Assembly: GCF_000008185.1 (NCBI RefSeq)
Contig: NC_002967.9
Coordinates: 2,666,001 to 2,730,000 of the forward strand
DNA from: Treponema denticola ATCC 35405
GTDB taxonomy: Bacteria > Spirochaetota > Spirochaetia > Treponematales > Treponemataceae
Length of the DNA stretch: 64,000 bases
Reading direction: 5' to 3'
The notes under the pieces were generated by a model, which made no database searches, was not told where the DNA came from, and was given only the letters and a program-made list of their open reading frames with translations. Of this stretch, positions 16,325-25,030 are shown in pieces. Each line of letters begins with the position of its first letter. The stretch's first letter is position 1. The position numbers were made by a program, and so were the translations under genes.

Positions 16325-17794
16325 ATGTACGACATAATCATCATTGGGGCAGGAGTTGTAGGCGCCTGCATTGCACGGGAACTTTCCAAGTACGAATTAA
16401 AAATTGCTGTCCTCGAAAAAGAATTGGAATTCGGCTGCGGTACAAGCAAGGCCAATAGCGGAATTATTCACGGAGGCTATGACGCAAAGGAAGGCTCCTT
16501 AAAGGCAAAGCTAAATGTAAGAGGTAATTTTTTAGTGCGCAGCTTAAAAGAAAAATTGGATCTGCGCTTTAAACAATTAGGCTCTCTTGTAATCGCCTTT
16601 AACGAAGAAGAGAAACAAGAACTTTCCACCCTCTACGAAAGGGGTTTAAAAAACGGAGTTGAAGGCTTGGAAATCTGGGACAGGGAAAGGCTTTTAAAGG
16701 AAGAACCCAATCTTTCAAAAGAAGCTGTAGGTGCACTCTACTGCGGAACAGCAGGGGTAATCTGTCCCTTCGATATGACGGCAGCCTTTATGGAAAATGC
16801 CGTAATAAACGGAATTGACTTTCTTCCCGAAAACGAGGTTATCGCAATTGAAAAAGAAAACGAAGCCTATACAATCAAAACCAAATCAAGCAAAACGGAG
16901 CAAAGAGTTTTTAAAACCAAGCTGGTGATAAATGCTGCGGGACTTTACTCCGATAAAATTGCAAAGATGGCAGGAGATGAAGATTTTAAAATTCTTCCCC
17001 GCCGCGGGGAATACCGCCTCTTCGATAAAAGCTATACCAATCTTGTAAATCACATCTGTTTTCAGGCCCCATCAAAGATGGGAAAGGGCATCTTAGTTCT
17101 TCCCTCCTATCACGGGAATTTTTTGGCCGGTCCTTCAGCAGAAAATATAGACGATGCCGAAGACACCTCCGTTTCAGACCAAGGTTTAGCTCAGGTAGAA
17201 GAGAAGGCTCTAAAAACCGTACCCTCCCTCAATTTTAAAAACACCATCCGTATTTTTGCAGGGGTTAGGGCAAGGCCCGATACGGGAGACTTTATGATAT
17301 ATGCTTCAAAAAATTCCAAGGGAATTATACACGCAGGCGGAATCGAATCGCCTGGGTTGAGCTCAGCTCCGGCCATCGGAGAATATGTTGCAGAGCTCGT
17401 AAAAAAAGAAGCCGATGACTTAAAAATCCCCTTCAATAAAAAGAAAAATTTTAACGAAAATCGAAGAGCAATCGGACATTTTGCCGGCCTTAGTGCAGAA
17501 GAACAGGATTCTCTTATAAAAGAAAATCCGCTCTACGGCCATGTTATCTGCCGCTGCGAAACAGTAACCGAAGCCGAAATCGTCGAGGCCATTCACCGCC
17601 CTGCGGGAGCCCGCACGGTTGACGGCATAAAAAGGCGGGTACGCCCCGGTTCGGGAAGATGTCAGGGAGGCTTTTGCGAGCCCCATGTGCTCCAAATCCT
17701 TTCAAGAGAATTAAAAATCCCGATCGAAAAAATTCAAAAGGACAGAAGAAATTCTCCGATTGTTTACGGAAAACTAAAGGGCGGTGCGGAATGA
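16325..17794 (+). CDS. glpA: FAD-dependent glycerol-3-phosphate dehydrogenase-like protein with BFD-type [2Fe-2S] domain (GlpA-like)
   Basis: 489 residues. The N-terminus has the FAD dinucleotide motif (IIIIGAGVVGACIARELS). The following TSKANSGIIHGGYDA segment is typical of the GlpA/LhgO-type oxidoreductases. The C-terminal about 90 residues hold four cysteines spaced as a BFD-like [2Fe-2S] site (VICRCETVTEAEI ... GSGRCQGGFCEPH). It probably oxidises sn-glycerol-3-phosphate or a related 2-hydroxy acid. The next gene overlaps its stop (ATGA), and a DUF1667 gene follows, the standard GlpA-GlpB-like-DUF1667 trio of anaerobes. Assignment to glycerol-3-phosphate rests on that context. Confidence 0.82.
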   Translation: MYDIIIIGAGVVGACIARELSKYELKIAVLEKELEFGCGTSKANSGIIHGGYDAKEGSLKAKLNVRGNFLVRSLKEKLDLRFKQLGSLVIAFNEEEKQELSTLYERGLKNGVEGLEIWDRERLLKEEPNLSKEAVGALYCGTAGVICPFDMTAAFMENAVINGIDFLPENEVIAIEKENEAYTIKTKSSKTEQRVFKTKLVINAAGLYSDKIAKMAGDEDFKILPRRGEYRLFDKSYTNLVNHICFQAPSKMGKGILVLPSYHGNFLAGPSAENIDDAEDTSVSDQGLAQVEEKALKTVPSLNFKNTIRIFAGVRARPDTGDFMIYASKNSKGIIHAGGIESPGLSSAPAIGEYVAELVKKEADDLKIPFNKKKNFNENRRAIGHFAGLSAEEQDSLIKENPLYGHVICRCETVTEAEIVEAIHRPAGARTVDGIKRRVRPGSGRCQGGFCEPHVLQILSRELKIPIEKIQKDRRNSPIVYGKLKGGAE

Positions 17795-19119
17795 TAAACA
17801 TAAACGATAAAAAAGATTGCAGCAATTGCAATGACGAATACGAGGTCGCCGTTATAGGCGGAGGCCCTGCAGGTTTGGCGGCAGCCCTCGAAGCCAAAAA
17901 AAACGGAGCATCTTCCGTTCTTATAGTAGAAAGGGATTTTGAACTCGGCGGCATCTTAAATCAATGTATTCATGCAGGCTTCGGCCTTCACGAATTTAAA
18001 GAAGAATTAACCGGCCCCGAATATGCAGAACGCTTTATAAACATGGTAAAAAAAGAGGACATAGATATCCTCCTCAATACAATGGTAATAGACTTAACAA
18101 AGGAAAGAGAAATTACCCTCATCGGCGCACAAGGATTAAAAAAAATAAAAGCAGGAGCCGTAGTGCTTGCTATGGGCTGCCGAGAACGCACGGCAGGAGC
18201 TATCGCACTAAAAGGTTACCGCCCATCGGGAGTTTTTAATGCAGGCATGGCCCAACGCCTTATGAACATCGAAGGCTTTTCTGTAGGAAAAGAAGTAGTA
18301 ATCTACGGCTCAGGAGACATCGGTTTAATCATGGCCCGCCGCATGACCTTGGAAGGAGCCAAAGTAAAGGCGGTTGTCGAAATCATGCCCTACTCAAGCG
18401 GCCTAAACCGTAACATAGCCCAATGCCTTGAAGACTACGGTATTCCTCTTTTTTTAAGCCACAGCATATCCTGCGTCCACGGAAAGGACAGGGTTACGGG
18501 AGTTACAATAGCCCAAATAGATTCTTCCTTTAAGGAAATCCCCGAAACCGAAAAAGAATTTTCCTGCGATACGGTGCTTCTTTCCGTGGGCCTAATCCCC
18601 GAAAACGAGCTTACCCAAAAGGCAGGCATTGCTATCAATCCGATAACGAACGGAGCCTTTGTCGATAACGGAATGGAAACCGAAACAAGCGGAATCTTTG
18701 CCTGCGGAAATGTTCTACATGTTCATGACATTGTAGACTTTGTTACAAAAGAAAGCAGAACTGCCGGAAAAAACGCAGCCCTCTTTACCCAAAAAAATAA
18801 AAAGGGAGAAAGCACGGAAAATAAATTCGGCACAAACTCTTCCGGTTCCACTTTTATTAAAACAACAGCTAAAAAGGGAATCCGCTACATTGTTCCGAAT
18901 AAAATAAATACGGGGAACATCGACGGAGCTTCTCTCTTTATGAGAGTCGACTCGGTTTATAAAAATGCCCGCCTGATAATCAAATCGGGAGAGCAAATTC
19001 TTGCACAAAAGAAAACAAGTCAGATGGTTCCGTCCGAGATGATAAACATTCCCCTAAACTTTATTACCTTAAGGGGCTTAACCCAAGACATAACTGCGGA
19101 GGTAATTTTAGATGAGTAG
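17791..19119 (+). CDS. NAD(P)/FAD-dependent oxidoreductase (GlpB-like partner)
   Basis: 442 residues. FAD motif VAVIGGGPAGLAAALEAKK at the N-terminus, a second nucleotide-binding motif EVVIYGSGDIGLIMARRMTL in the middle, and a redox region with LNQCIHAGFGLH. The first of these marks it as a pyridine-nucleotide-disulphide-type flavoprotein, and the layout matches the partner of GlpA-like proteins in clostridia and spirochetes. ATG 17791 overlaps the previous stop (ATGA); the longer frame to 17659 overlaps the upstream gene and is rejected. It would pass electrons from the GlpA-like subunit to an acceptor. Confidence 0.82.
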   Translation: MININDKKDCSNCNDEYEVAVIGGGPAGLAAALEAKKNGASSVLIVERDFELGGILNQCIHAGFGLHEFKEELTGPEYAERFINMVKKEDIDILLNTMVIDLTKEREITLIGAQGLKKIKAGAVVLAMGCRERTAGAIALKGYRPSGVFNAGMAQRLMNIEGFSVGKEVVIYGSGDIGLIMARRMTLEGAKVKAVVEIMPYSSGLNRNIAQCLEDYGIPLFLSHSISCVHGKDRVTGVTIAQIDSSFKEIPETEKEFSCDTVLLSVGLIPENELTQKAGIAINPITNGAFVDNGMETETSGIFACGNVLHVHDIVDFVTKESRTAGKNAALFTQKNKKGESTENKFGTNSSGSTFIKTTAKKGIRYIVPNKINTGNIDGASLFMRVDSVYKNARLIIKSGEQILAQKKTSQMVPSEMINIPLNFITLRGLTQDITAEVILDE

Positions 19120-19504
19120 AGAATTGATAAAAGAAAAATTTACATGCGTGTCCTGTCCTCGGGGCTGTAAACTTTCGGTATTTAAAGAAGAGTCGGGAGA
19201 AATTACAGTTACAGGAAATTTATGCAAGGGCGGCGAACTTTACGCGATGCAGGAAATTAAGGACCCTAGAAGAAACATAAGCTCGACCGTAATAATCGAG
19301 GGCGGAGTTATTCCCTCCCTTCCCGTAAAAACCTCAAGCCCAATTCCTAAGGCCTTAATCTTCGATGTAATGAAAGAAATAAACACCGTCAAAACTCAAG
19401 CTCCTAAAAAGATGGGCGATGTGATAATTGAAAATGTGCTGAACACAGGAATAGATATAGTCGCAAGCCGCTCAGTAAGGGTTAAAAATGGAAAAGCCGA
19501 TTAA
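19112..19504 (+). CDS. DUF1667 iron-sulfur-type protein of the glp-like operon
   Basis: 130 residues. N-terminal CVSCPRGCKLSV plus a later LCKGG gives the conserved cysteines of DUF1667, a family that almost always follows GlpA/GlpB-like flavoproteins and probably carries a metal or iron-sulfur centre. The start has GGAGG upstream and overlaps the previous gene's end by 8 nt. Its 3' end overlaps the ABC ATPase gene by 17 nt, so four genes are coupled. The exact role of DUF1667 is not known. Confidence 0.85.
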   Translation: MSRELIKEKFTCVSCPRGCKLSVFKEESGEITVTGNLCKGGELYAMQEIKDPRRNISSTVIIEGGVIPSLPVKTSSPIPKALIFDVMKEINTVKTQAPKKMGDVIIENVLNTGIDIVASRSVRVKNGKAD

Positions 19505-20090
19505 AATACACGAGGGAACCTTTTATTACTCAAAGCATAAGGTTTTTCAAAACCTCAATATTGAAATTCCTGTACAAAAAATTACCTGTATTTTAGGCGA
19601 ATCGGGGGCGGGAAAAAGCACCCTCTTAAAAATTATTTCAGGGAATCTTGAATTAAAATCGGGAAGAATAGAAAACCGGCCGGATCGCGGAAGCTATGCA
19701 ATGGCCTATCAAGACATGCGCCTTATTCCTCATCTAACTGCCGTAGAAAATATAGAATATGTTTTGGATTCAAAACCTTCTTCAAAAACAGAAAATAAAA
19801 AAAAGGCTCTTTTTTATTTAGAAGCTTTAGGCCTTTCCGGCTTTAAAAACTTTTTACCGACCGAACTTTCAGGAGGAATGCAAAGGAGAGCCGGACTTGC
19901 CAGAGCGCTAAGCTATCCCGCTCCGCTTCTTCTTCTCGATGAAGCATTCGATTCCCTCGACGAAAAAAATAAGTACAAGGTTGCCGATCTTTTTTTATCG
20001 ATTGTCAAAAAAGAAAAGCGCACCGCAGTCTGCGTAACCCACGATGCACCCTTTGCAAAAAAAATCGCCGATAAGATAATTGAGTTATAG
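19488..20090 (+). CDS. Orphan ABC transporter ATPase
   Basis: 200 residues, a lone ATPase: Walker A GESGAGKST, signature LSGGMQRR, Walker B LLLLDEAFDSLD, switch histidine in CVTHDAPFAKKI. Layout resembles the SsuB/TauB/NrtD type. No permease or receptor gene lies next to it: upstream are glp-like genes (17-nt overlap with DUF1667) and downstream the convergent lplA gene. It must either pair with a permease encoded elsewhere or have a different role. A cut-down importer of glycerol-phosphate or another substrate is only a guess. Confidence 0.82.
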   Translation: MEKPIKIHEGTFYYSKHKVFQNLNIEIPVQKITCILGESGAGKSTLLKIISGNLELKSGRIENRPDRGSYAMAYQDMRLIPHLTAVENIEYVLDSKPSSKTENKKKALFYLEALGLSGFKNFLPTELSGGMQRRAGLARALSYPAPLLLLDEAFDSLDEKNKYKVADLFLSIVKKEKRTAVCVTHDAPFAKKIADKIIEL

Positions 20091-20091
20091 T

Positions 20092-21087
20092 TTATCTAAA
20101 AAACATTTCAATAAATTCGTCTTTTTCGATTGCACCGAAATAGGCTTTTAAATCGATTTCTGCAAGTTTTGTGCTTACGGCATTTTTTTCGTATTCGCAG
20201 CCTTCCAAGAGTTTTTCAATTTCGGCAACATCCTCTGTACCGAAAAAGTCTCCGTGAATTTTTAAGCCGGAAATCTTTGCATTTTTAACGTTAAAAAACA
20301 CCTCAATGCTTCCTATGGGGAACCTTTCATAGTGAGAGTATTCGGCCTTGGGAGAAGCTCCATAGTTCCATTCTTTAAGGGAAAACCTTTCGGCATATAT
20401 TTTTTTTACACCCTCAAGCTCCGAGGCGGAAAGTTTGTATTCTACAGGTTCTTGGCCTTCAAGCTCAAAGATAGCTTTTAATAATTCGGCCTTAAAATCC
20501 AAAACCGAAATATCCCGCTTTAAGTGGGGCTTTATATTTGTAACCCTGGCTCGAACGCTTTTTACGCCCTTTGATTCAAGCTTTTCTTTACGCACATTAA
20601 GAGCTTTTGAAAGTTCTTCCAAGCGGACATCAAAAAGAATACAGCCGTTACTCAAAACCCTGCCCTGCCAAACAGACTGTGAAGCACCGATACATTTTTG
20701 TCCGTCGATAGTAACATCGTTTCTGCCGGAAAGCTCCGCCTTAACGCCGATTTTTTCCAAGGCATTTATAATCGGAATATAATAGCGTTTAAAATCAATC
20801 GTTTGATTTTCCTTTGTTTTTGCAACAAAAGAAAAATTTAAATTGCCGAGGTCATGATATACGGCCCCGCCTCCGGTTATGCGGCGGACAACCTTAAGAT
20901 TATGTCCTCTCACATAGTCATCGTTTACTTCCTGATAAGCATTTTGATTTTTACCTATAATTACGGCAGGCCCATTCTGCCATAAAAAAAAGTATTCATC
21001 GTTTTCAAGCGGCAGATGCCTAAAACAATATTCCTCAAAAGCCAAATTATATTCAGGATCATTTGAATAAGTTTCTAAGTATTTCAT
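20092..21087 (-). CDS. lplA: Lipoate-protein ligase A
   Basis: 331 residues. The LplA core is clear: WQNGPAVIIGKNQNAYQEVN, then RRITGGGAVYHDLGNLNFSF, then DVTIDGQKCIGASQSVWQGR with the catalytic lysine region, and a C-terminal accessory domain (about residues 250-331). It joins lipoate to apo-proteins such as GcvH or 2-oxoacid dehydrogenase E2 using ATP. ATG at 21087 is used: TATAAT ends 6 nt before it, with TTGAAT 17 nt further, so the transcript is probably leaderless. It converges on the ABC ATPase gene with 1 nt between the stops. Lipoate use fits a glycine-cleavage role alongside glyA. Confidence 0.9.
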   Translation of the reverse strand: MKYLETYSNDPEYNLAFEEYCFRHLPLENDEYFFLWQNGPAVIIGKNQNAYQEVNDDYVRGHNLKVVRRITGGGAVYHDLGNLNFSFVAKTKENQTIDFKRYYIPIINALEKIGVKAELSGRNDVTIDGQKCIGASQSVWQGRVLSNGCILFDVRLEELSKALNVRKEKLESKGVKSVRARVTNIKPHLKRDISVLDFKAELLKAIFELEGQEPVEYKLSASELEGVKKIYAERFSLKEWNYGASPKAEYSHYERFPIGSIEVFFNVKNAKISGLKIHGDFFGTEDVAEIEKLLEGCEYEKNAVSTKLAEIDLKAYFGAIEKDEFIEMFFR

Positions 21088-21093
21088 AAAAGC

Positions 21094-21122
21094 ATTATAC
21101 AATAAAATAAATTTTTATTCAA
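21094..21122 (-). promoter_or_regulatory. lplA promoter, leaderless geometry
   Basis: Minus-strand TTGAAT (21117-21122), 17-nt spacer, TATAAT (21094-21099), then 6 nt to the ATG at 21087 with no ribosome-binding site. Confidence 0.65.
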
Positions 21123-21171
21123 TATAAGCACCCGATCCGATTATCTTACCTCTATTCAAAAATACCTCTCC

Positions 21172-21867
21172 TTATCCCTGCCTATTCCGTTGATTCATAA
21201 TCATAAAACTTTTAAACCTGAATTTGTTAAAATTCCTTTTACCTATAAAATAAGAAATTAAAATAATAACTAAAGAAATAATATAAACTGCAAGAATAAA
21301 CAAGGGATACGATACTCTTTCAAAAAAAGATTTTATCAATTCCAAATTAGGCAAATCTGAAATCATCATCATAGATAATGAAGGAAATAAGCCGTATCCT
21401 ACAGTCATAATAATAATAAATCTGAGAAGTCCGCCTTTAATGGACAAGGCTGATAAGATCATACTAAAAGCAATTATAAACGGAAACAAAACGGATCCTA
21501 TAAAAATCATAAATTTAAGATCCCATATCGGGGTAAAAATATTTATTAAAAATAAAATAAGACCTAAAAACATAAGTGCAAAAAAGGAAGTAAAAATCGA
21601 ATAAATAAGTTTAACCTTAAAAAATTCTTTTCCCCTCACCGGCGTTAAGATAAAAACTAAAATTTGATCATATAGACTAAGCTGATTTATAATAAGACCA
21701 TAACAAAAAAATATTAAACCTTGAAAAAACAAGATCTTCATTGCTAACGGTATTGGAATCAGTATACCGATAATCATTTCAATAAAACCTATTAAACAAA
21801 AAATTCCGCTTAACACAAAATTTACACTATGCATAGAATTAAATATTATAGCCTTTGTTTTTTTCAT
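21172..21867 (-). CDS. ABC-2-type membrane permease of a YtrB-like transporter
   Basis: 231 residues with about six hydrophobic segments. No ATPase motifs. It starts at ATG 21867, 1 nt after the stop of the upstream ATPase gene, with GGAG 11 nt before; the longer frame to 22041 overlaps that gene and lacks support. It is the third gene of a GntR-ATPase-permease operon, so it is probably the membrane partner of that ATPase. YtrABC-like systems of this layout respond to cell-wall stress in Firmicutes; role here is inference. Confidence 0.7.
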   Translation of the reverse strand: MKKTKAIIFNSMHSVNFVLSGIFCLIGFIEMIIGILIPIPLAMKILFFQGLIFFCYGLIINQLSLYDQILVFILTPVRGKEFFKVKLIYSIFTSFFALMFLGLILFLINIFTPIWDLKFMIFIGSVLFPFIIAFSMILSALSIKGGLLRFIIIMTVGYGLFPSLSMMMISDLPNLELIKSFFERVSYPLFILAVYIISLVIILISYFIGKRNFNKFRFKSFMIMNQRNRQG

Positions 21868-21868
21868 T

Positions 21869-22738
21869 TTAGATTTTTCTCCTCGTATAAAAATACATAA
21901 TATCTTCAAGACTTGCATCTTCGCAAACCATTCCGGTAAATTTTTGATTTCCCTTATCCGAAACCAAAACCTCATAAGCATAGTCGGTTTTTCTATAACC
22001 GATATAATCATTACTATACAATGACTTAAAAGCTTTTTCATCTATTTTTAAAAGCCCGTAATTTTTATTTATATTTTCTAAAGAAGAATCAAAAATTTTT
22101 TTACCCTCGCTTATAAAAATAATCTCATCGCAAATTTTTTCAAGTTCATTTGTTTGATGGCTCGAAATTAAAATCGAATGATTTTCATCGAGCATAAAGT
22201 TTCTTAAAAGATCTAAAAATTCTTTTTTAGAAACGGGATCTAAAAAATTAAGAGGCTCATCTAAAATCAAAAGCTCTGCCCCGTGGGAGAGGGCTATAGC
22301 AATTTGAAGTTTTTGCATAGTTCCCGAAGACAAGGCAGTCAAAAATCTTGAAGGATGAATTTTAAAATCGTTTAGATATTTTTCATAAAGCTCCTGATTC
22401 CAATTTTTATAAATTCCCGCTAAAAATTTTCCTGCCTTTTTAGCCGTATATAATGGAGAAAAGAAATTATCGTTTATAACAAAACCTATCTTTTCCTTTA
22501 TTTCTATATTCTCTCTTTTAAGCTCTTCACCAAAGAGGAAAACTTTTCCGCTTTCAGGCAAGTACATATCAAGAAGCAGGCGGATAAGGGTTGTTTTCCC
22601 TGCACCGTTTTCTCCTATCAAACCCGTAACGCAGCCCCTCGGAACCGAAAAAGAAATATCGTTTAACGAAAAAGCCTTTTTACCGCGTCCTATCGAAAAT
22701 TTAAGTTTTTCGATTTTTAATACATCATCGGATATCAT
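21869..22738 (-). CDS. ABC transporter ATPase, YtrB/BcrA type
   Basis: 289 residues. Walker A GENGAGKTT, signature region LSSGTMQK (a degenerate LSGG variant common in this group), Walker B LLILDEPLNFLDP, and switch histidine in ISSHQTNELE. The C-terminal about 80 residues are an extension of unknown role. ATG 22738 has GGGGG 5 nt upstream and is preferred to the GTG at 22744. It follows the GntR gene by 17 nt and precedes the permease gene by 1 nt. This GntR-ATPase-permease order matches the YtrABC type. Confidence 0.85.
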   Translation of the reverse strand: MISDDVLKIEKLKFSIGRGKKAFSLNDISFSVPRGCVTGLIGENGAGKTTLIRLLLDMYLPESGKVFLFGEELKRENIEIKEKIGFVINDNFFSPLYTAKKAGKFLAGIYKNWNQELYEKYLNDFKIHPSRFLTALSSGTMQKLQIAIALSHGAELLILDEPLNFLDPVSKKEFLDLLRNFMLDENHSILISSHQTNELEKICDEIIFISEGKKIFDSSLENINKNYGLLKIDEKAFKSLYSNDYIGYRKTDYAYEVLVSDKGNQKFTGMVCEDASLEDIMYFYTRRKI

Positions 22739-22755
22739 AAACACCCCCTATAAGC

Positions 22756-23121
22756 CTAATAAATACGCCTAAGGATTTCATATAAATCCTCAGCATTTAG
22801 ATTAATTTTTTTTGCTTGACCGCAAACTTCTTTTAATTTTTCTTCAATACTTTTTTTTATTGATTTTTCAATCTTTTTAAAATTTACATCGGCAACAAAA
22901 TACCCCTTCGCAGAAACCGAATACAAAAAGCCCTCGCGGGCCAAGTCTTCATAAGACCGCTTTGTAGTGATGACGCTCACACGCAAAGAGGCTGCCAATG
23001 CCCTCATCGAAGGCATCGGCTCCTCTTTTTTTAAAGAGCCTGATAAAATTTGATTTTTTATCTGTTCTGAAAGCTGCTCATAAAGAGGAACCCCTGAAGA
23101 ATTATTTAAAAAAATATTCAC
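22756..23121 (-). CDS. GntR family regulator, YtrA subfamily
   Basis: 121 residues. N-terminal winged helix of the GntR type: PLYEQLSEQIKNQILSGSL then MPSMRALAASLRVSVITTKR and an LAREGFLYSVSAKGYFV wing. The C-terminal part is only about 50 residues, short and helical, as in the YtrA subfamily that controls adjacent ABC operons. GTG 23121 is chosen: GGAG lies 5 nt and AGGAGG 10 nt upstream, and the protein then begins as usual for the family. A large palindrome at 23138-23172 lies just before it, probably its operator. Confidence 0.88.
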   Translation of the reverse strand: MNIFLNNSSGVPLYEQLSEQIKNQILSGSLKKEEPMPSMRALAASLRVSVITTKRSYEDLAREGFLYSVSAKGYFVADVNFKKIEKSIKKSIEEKLKEVCGQAKKINLNAEDLYEILRRIY

Positions 23122-23137
23122 TCTTACTCCGCCTCCT

Positions 23138-23172
23138 GTTATTCTGTATATATTAAATATATACAGAATAAC
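23138..23172. promoter_or_regulatory. Palindromic operator of the GntR-ABC operon
   Basis: Perfect inverted repeat: GTTATTCTGTATATAT (23138-23153), a 3-nt centre, and its exact complement at 23157-23172. It lies 17 nt upstream of the GntR start codon, where an autoregulatory YtrA-type operator is expected. It is also about 76 nt upstream of the divergent promoter at 23248, so it could affect both directions. Confidence 0.75.
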
Positions 23173-23247
23173 AATCTTTGTCAAGAGGGAAATTGAAAAA
23201 AGATACATTTTAATATAAAAATTTAAAGTTACTTAAAGACAAAAATC

Positions 23248-23276
23248 TTGACATTTTTAATAATGTTTGTCATAAT
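23248..23276 (+). promoter_or_regulatory. Promoter of the COG4586-type ABC operon
   Basis: TTGACA (23248-23253), 17-nt spacer, CATAAT (23271-23276). The ATG at 23289 is 12 nt downstream without a ribosome-binding site, so the leader is at most a few bases. Confidence 0.7.
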
Positions 23277-23288
23277 CTACCTTAAAGT

Positions 23289-24278
23289 ATGATAGAACTT
23301 AAAAATATTGACAAAACATATAAAACACAGGAAAGAAGATTCGGCCTTTTAGGTATCGTAAAAGATATGTTTAAACCCGATTATTCTGAAGTTAAGGCTT
23401 TAACGGATATTTCTTTTAAAATTGAGAATAATGAAAATGTTGCGATAGTCGGCAAAAACGGTTCGGGAAAATCTACCTTAATAAAAATTATTTCGGGTAT
23501 TTTGCGGCCTACGAGCGGAGAAATCTTATTCAATCACAAAAACATCTATGAAAATCAAAAAGAATACAAACGGAATATCGGTGTCATCTTCGGTCAAAGA
23601 AGCCAGCTCTATCAAAATATGATTTTTAGAGAGTCCTTAGAGCTTTTTAGGCTTATCTATAAAATTGAAAAAAATGAAGCAAATAAAAGACTTAACACTC
23701 TTATTGATTTATTCAAACTTGAAAATCTTTTAAAAAAGCCGATTAGAGAAATGTCTTTAGGACAAAAAATGAAGTGCGAAATCGCCTTGGTTTTGTTTCA
23801 TAATCCTAAAATCCTTCTTTTAGATGAGCCGACAATAGGCCTGGATCTTGAAGTAAAAGAACAGTTTTATAATCTGATAAAAACTTATAAACAATCTAAT
23901 GATATTATTTTAATTTTAATTTCTCATAATTCCGATGATATAATCAATTTATCCGAAAGATTATTGGTTTTAAACAACGGAAAATTACAAGAAGATATAA
24001 GAACTCATGAATTTATAGAAAATTATGATAAGTCTAAAATTGTTACACTTTTGTATAAAAAGCATATTAATTTAACCGAAAAACTACAAAGCAATTTTAA
24101 CATTATAGATAAAGATCTTCAAAAGAACAGTATTTCGTTTGAAGTTGACAAAAAGATTACAATGGAAGAAATTTTTAATTCTTTAGATGATAAAGAAAAT
24201 ATTTATGATATCAAAATTGAAAATGAAGATTTCTCTAAAATTTTATTAAATTATTACAAGGATAAAAAATCGGAATGA
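23289..24278 (+). CDS. ABC-2 exporter ATPase (COG4586-like)
   Basis: 329 residues. Walker A GKNGSGKST, signature MSLGQKMK, Walker B ILLLDEPTIGLDLE. The MSLGQ form of the signature and the segment FGQRSQLYQN are typical of the COG4586 family, which works with two ABC-2 permeases of the COG4587 and COG3694 families; both follow here. The last about 90 residues extend beyond the ATPase core. It is divergent from the GntR operon. The stop overlaps the next start by 4 nt (ATGA). Substrate unknown. Confidence 0.88.
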   Translation: MIELKNIDKTYKTQERRFGLLGIVKDMFKPDYSEVKALTDISFKIENNENVAIVGKNGSGKSTLIKIISGILRPTSGEILFNHKNIYENQKEYKRNIGVIFGQRSQLYQNMIFRESLELFRLIYKIEKNEANKRLNTLIDLFKLENLLKKPIREMSLGQKMKCEIALVLFHNPKILLLDEPTIGLDLEVKEQFYNLIKTYKQSNDIILILISHNSDDIINLSERLLVLNNGKLQEDIRTHEFIENYDKSKIVTLLYKKHINLTEKLQSNFNIIDKDLQKNSISFEVDKKITMEEIFNSLDDKENIYDIKIENEDFSKILLNYYKDKKSE

Positions 24279-25030
24279 AATATTTACTGGGAATTATTTC
24301 TTTAAATATTAAACAGCACTTGTATTTTAAAATATCGGCCGTTTTTTCTATATTCTCCTTGTTGTTTTTATTTTTAATAAAATCTTCGGTTTGGTCTCAA
24401 ATAGGAAATACGGATTATATTTCTTATTTTGCAATTATAACTATAGTCGGTTCTTTTATCAGCGTAAATACGGATAGATATTTTCAAACGATTTATCAAA
24501 CCGGTTCTATTTCCTTTCTTTTATTAAGACCGATTAATTTCGGCATTAATATCTTTTTACAAGATTCTGCGGCAGCTCTTACAAGATTTATATTAAAATC
24601 CCTGCCCTTGCTTATAGTTTTAATTTTATTTTTTGATGTGAACATCTATCACGGCATCATAAACTTATGTTTATTTATTTTTTCGGTTTTTTGTGCATAT
24701 TTATTTAATTGGTTTACGGCTTATATTATCGGTTTATGCGTATTTTTTTATGGTAATAATGAAGGCTTTATTCAAATTAAAAATATTTTATTTTTATTTT
24801 TTTCAGGTTCTTTGATTCCTGTTGATTTTTTCCCTGAAGTTTTACAAAAAATATTAAATTATTTACCGTTTAGAATACTGTATCAGATTCCTATTGAAGT
24901 TTTAAACAACAGCAATTTAAAATCGTTTAGTTTAATATCAAGGCAATTATATTGGATATTTTTTCTTTTGGTGTTTACCTATATTTTTCATAGAAGGGCA
25001 ATAAAAAAAATAGAGATAATGGGCGGATAA
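24275..25030 (+). CDS. ABC-2 permease (COG4587-like)
   Basis: 251 residues, mostly hydrophobic, about six membrane segments. The segment FFSGSLIPVDFFPEVLQKI is typical of ABC-2 permeases of this system, where a loop with SGxLIP precedes the last helices. It overlaps the ATPase gene by 4 nt and the next permease starts 1 nt after its stop, so the three are coupled. Partner to the downstream permease. Very AT-rich codon use. Confidence 0.8.
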   Translation: MKYLLGIISLNIKQHLYFKISAVFSIFSLLFLFLIKSSVWSQIGNTDYISYFAIITIVGSFISVNTDRYFQTIYQTGSISFLLLRPINFGINIFLQDSAAALTRFILKSLPLLIVLILFFDVNIYHGIINLCLFIFSVFCAYLFNWFTAYIIGLCVFFYGNNEGFIQIKNILFLFFSGSLIPVDFFPEVLQKILNYLPFRILYQIPIEVLNNSNLKSFSLISRQLYWIFFLLVFTYIFHRRAIKKIEIMGG

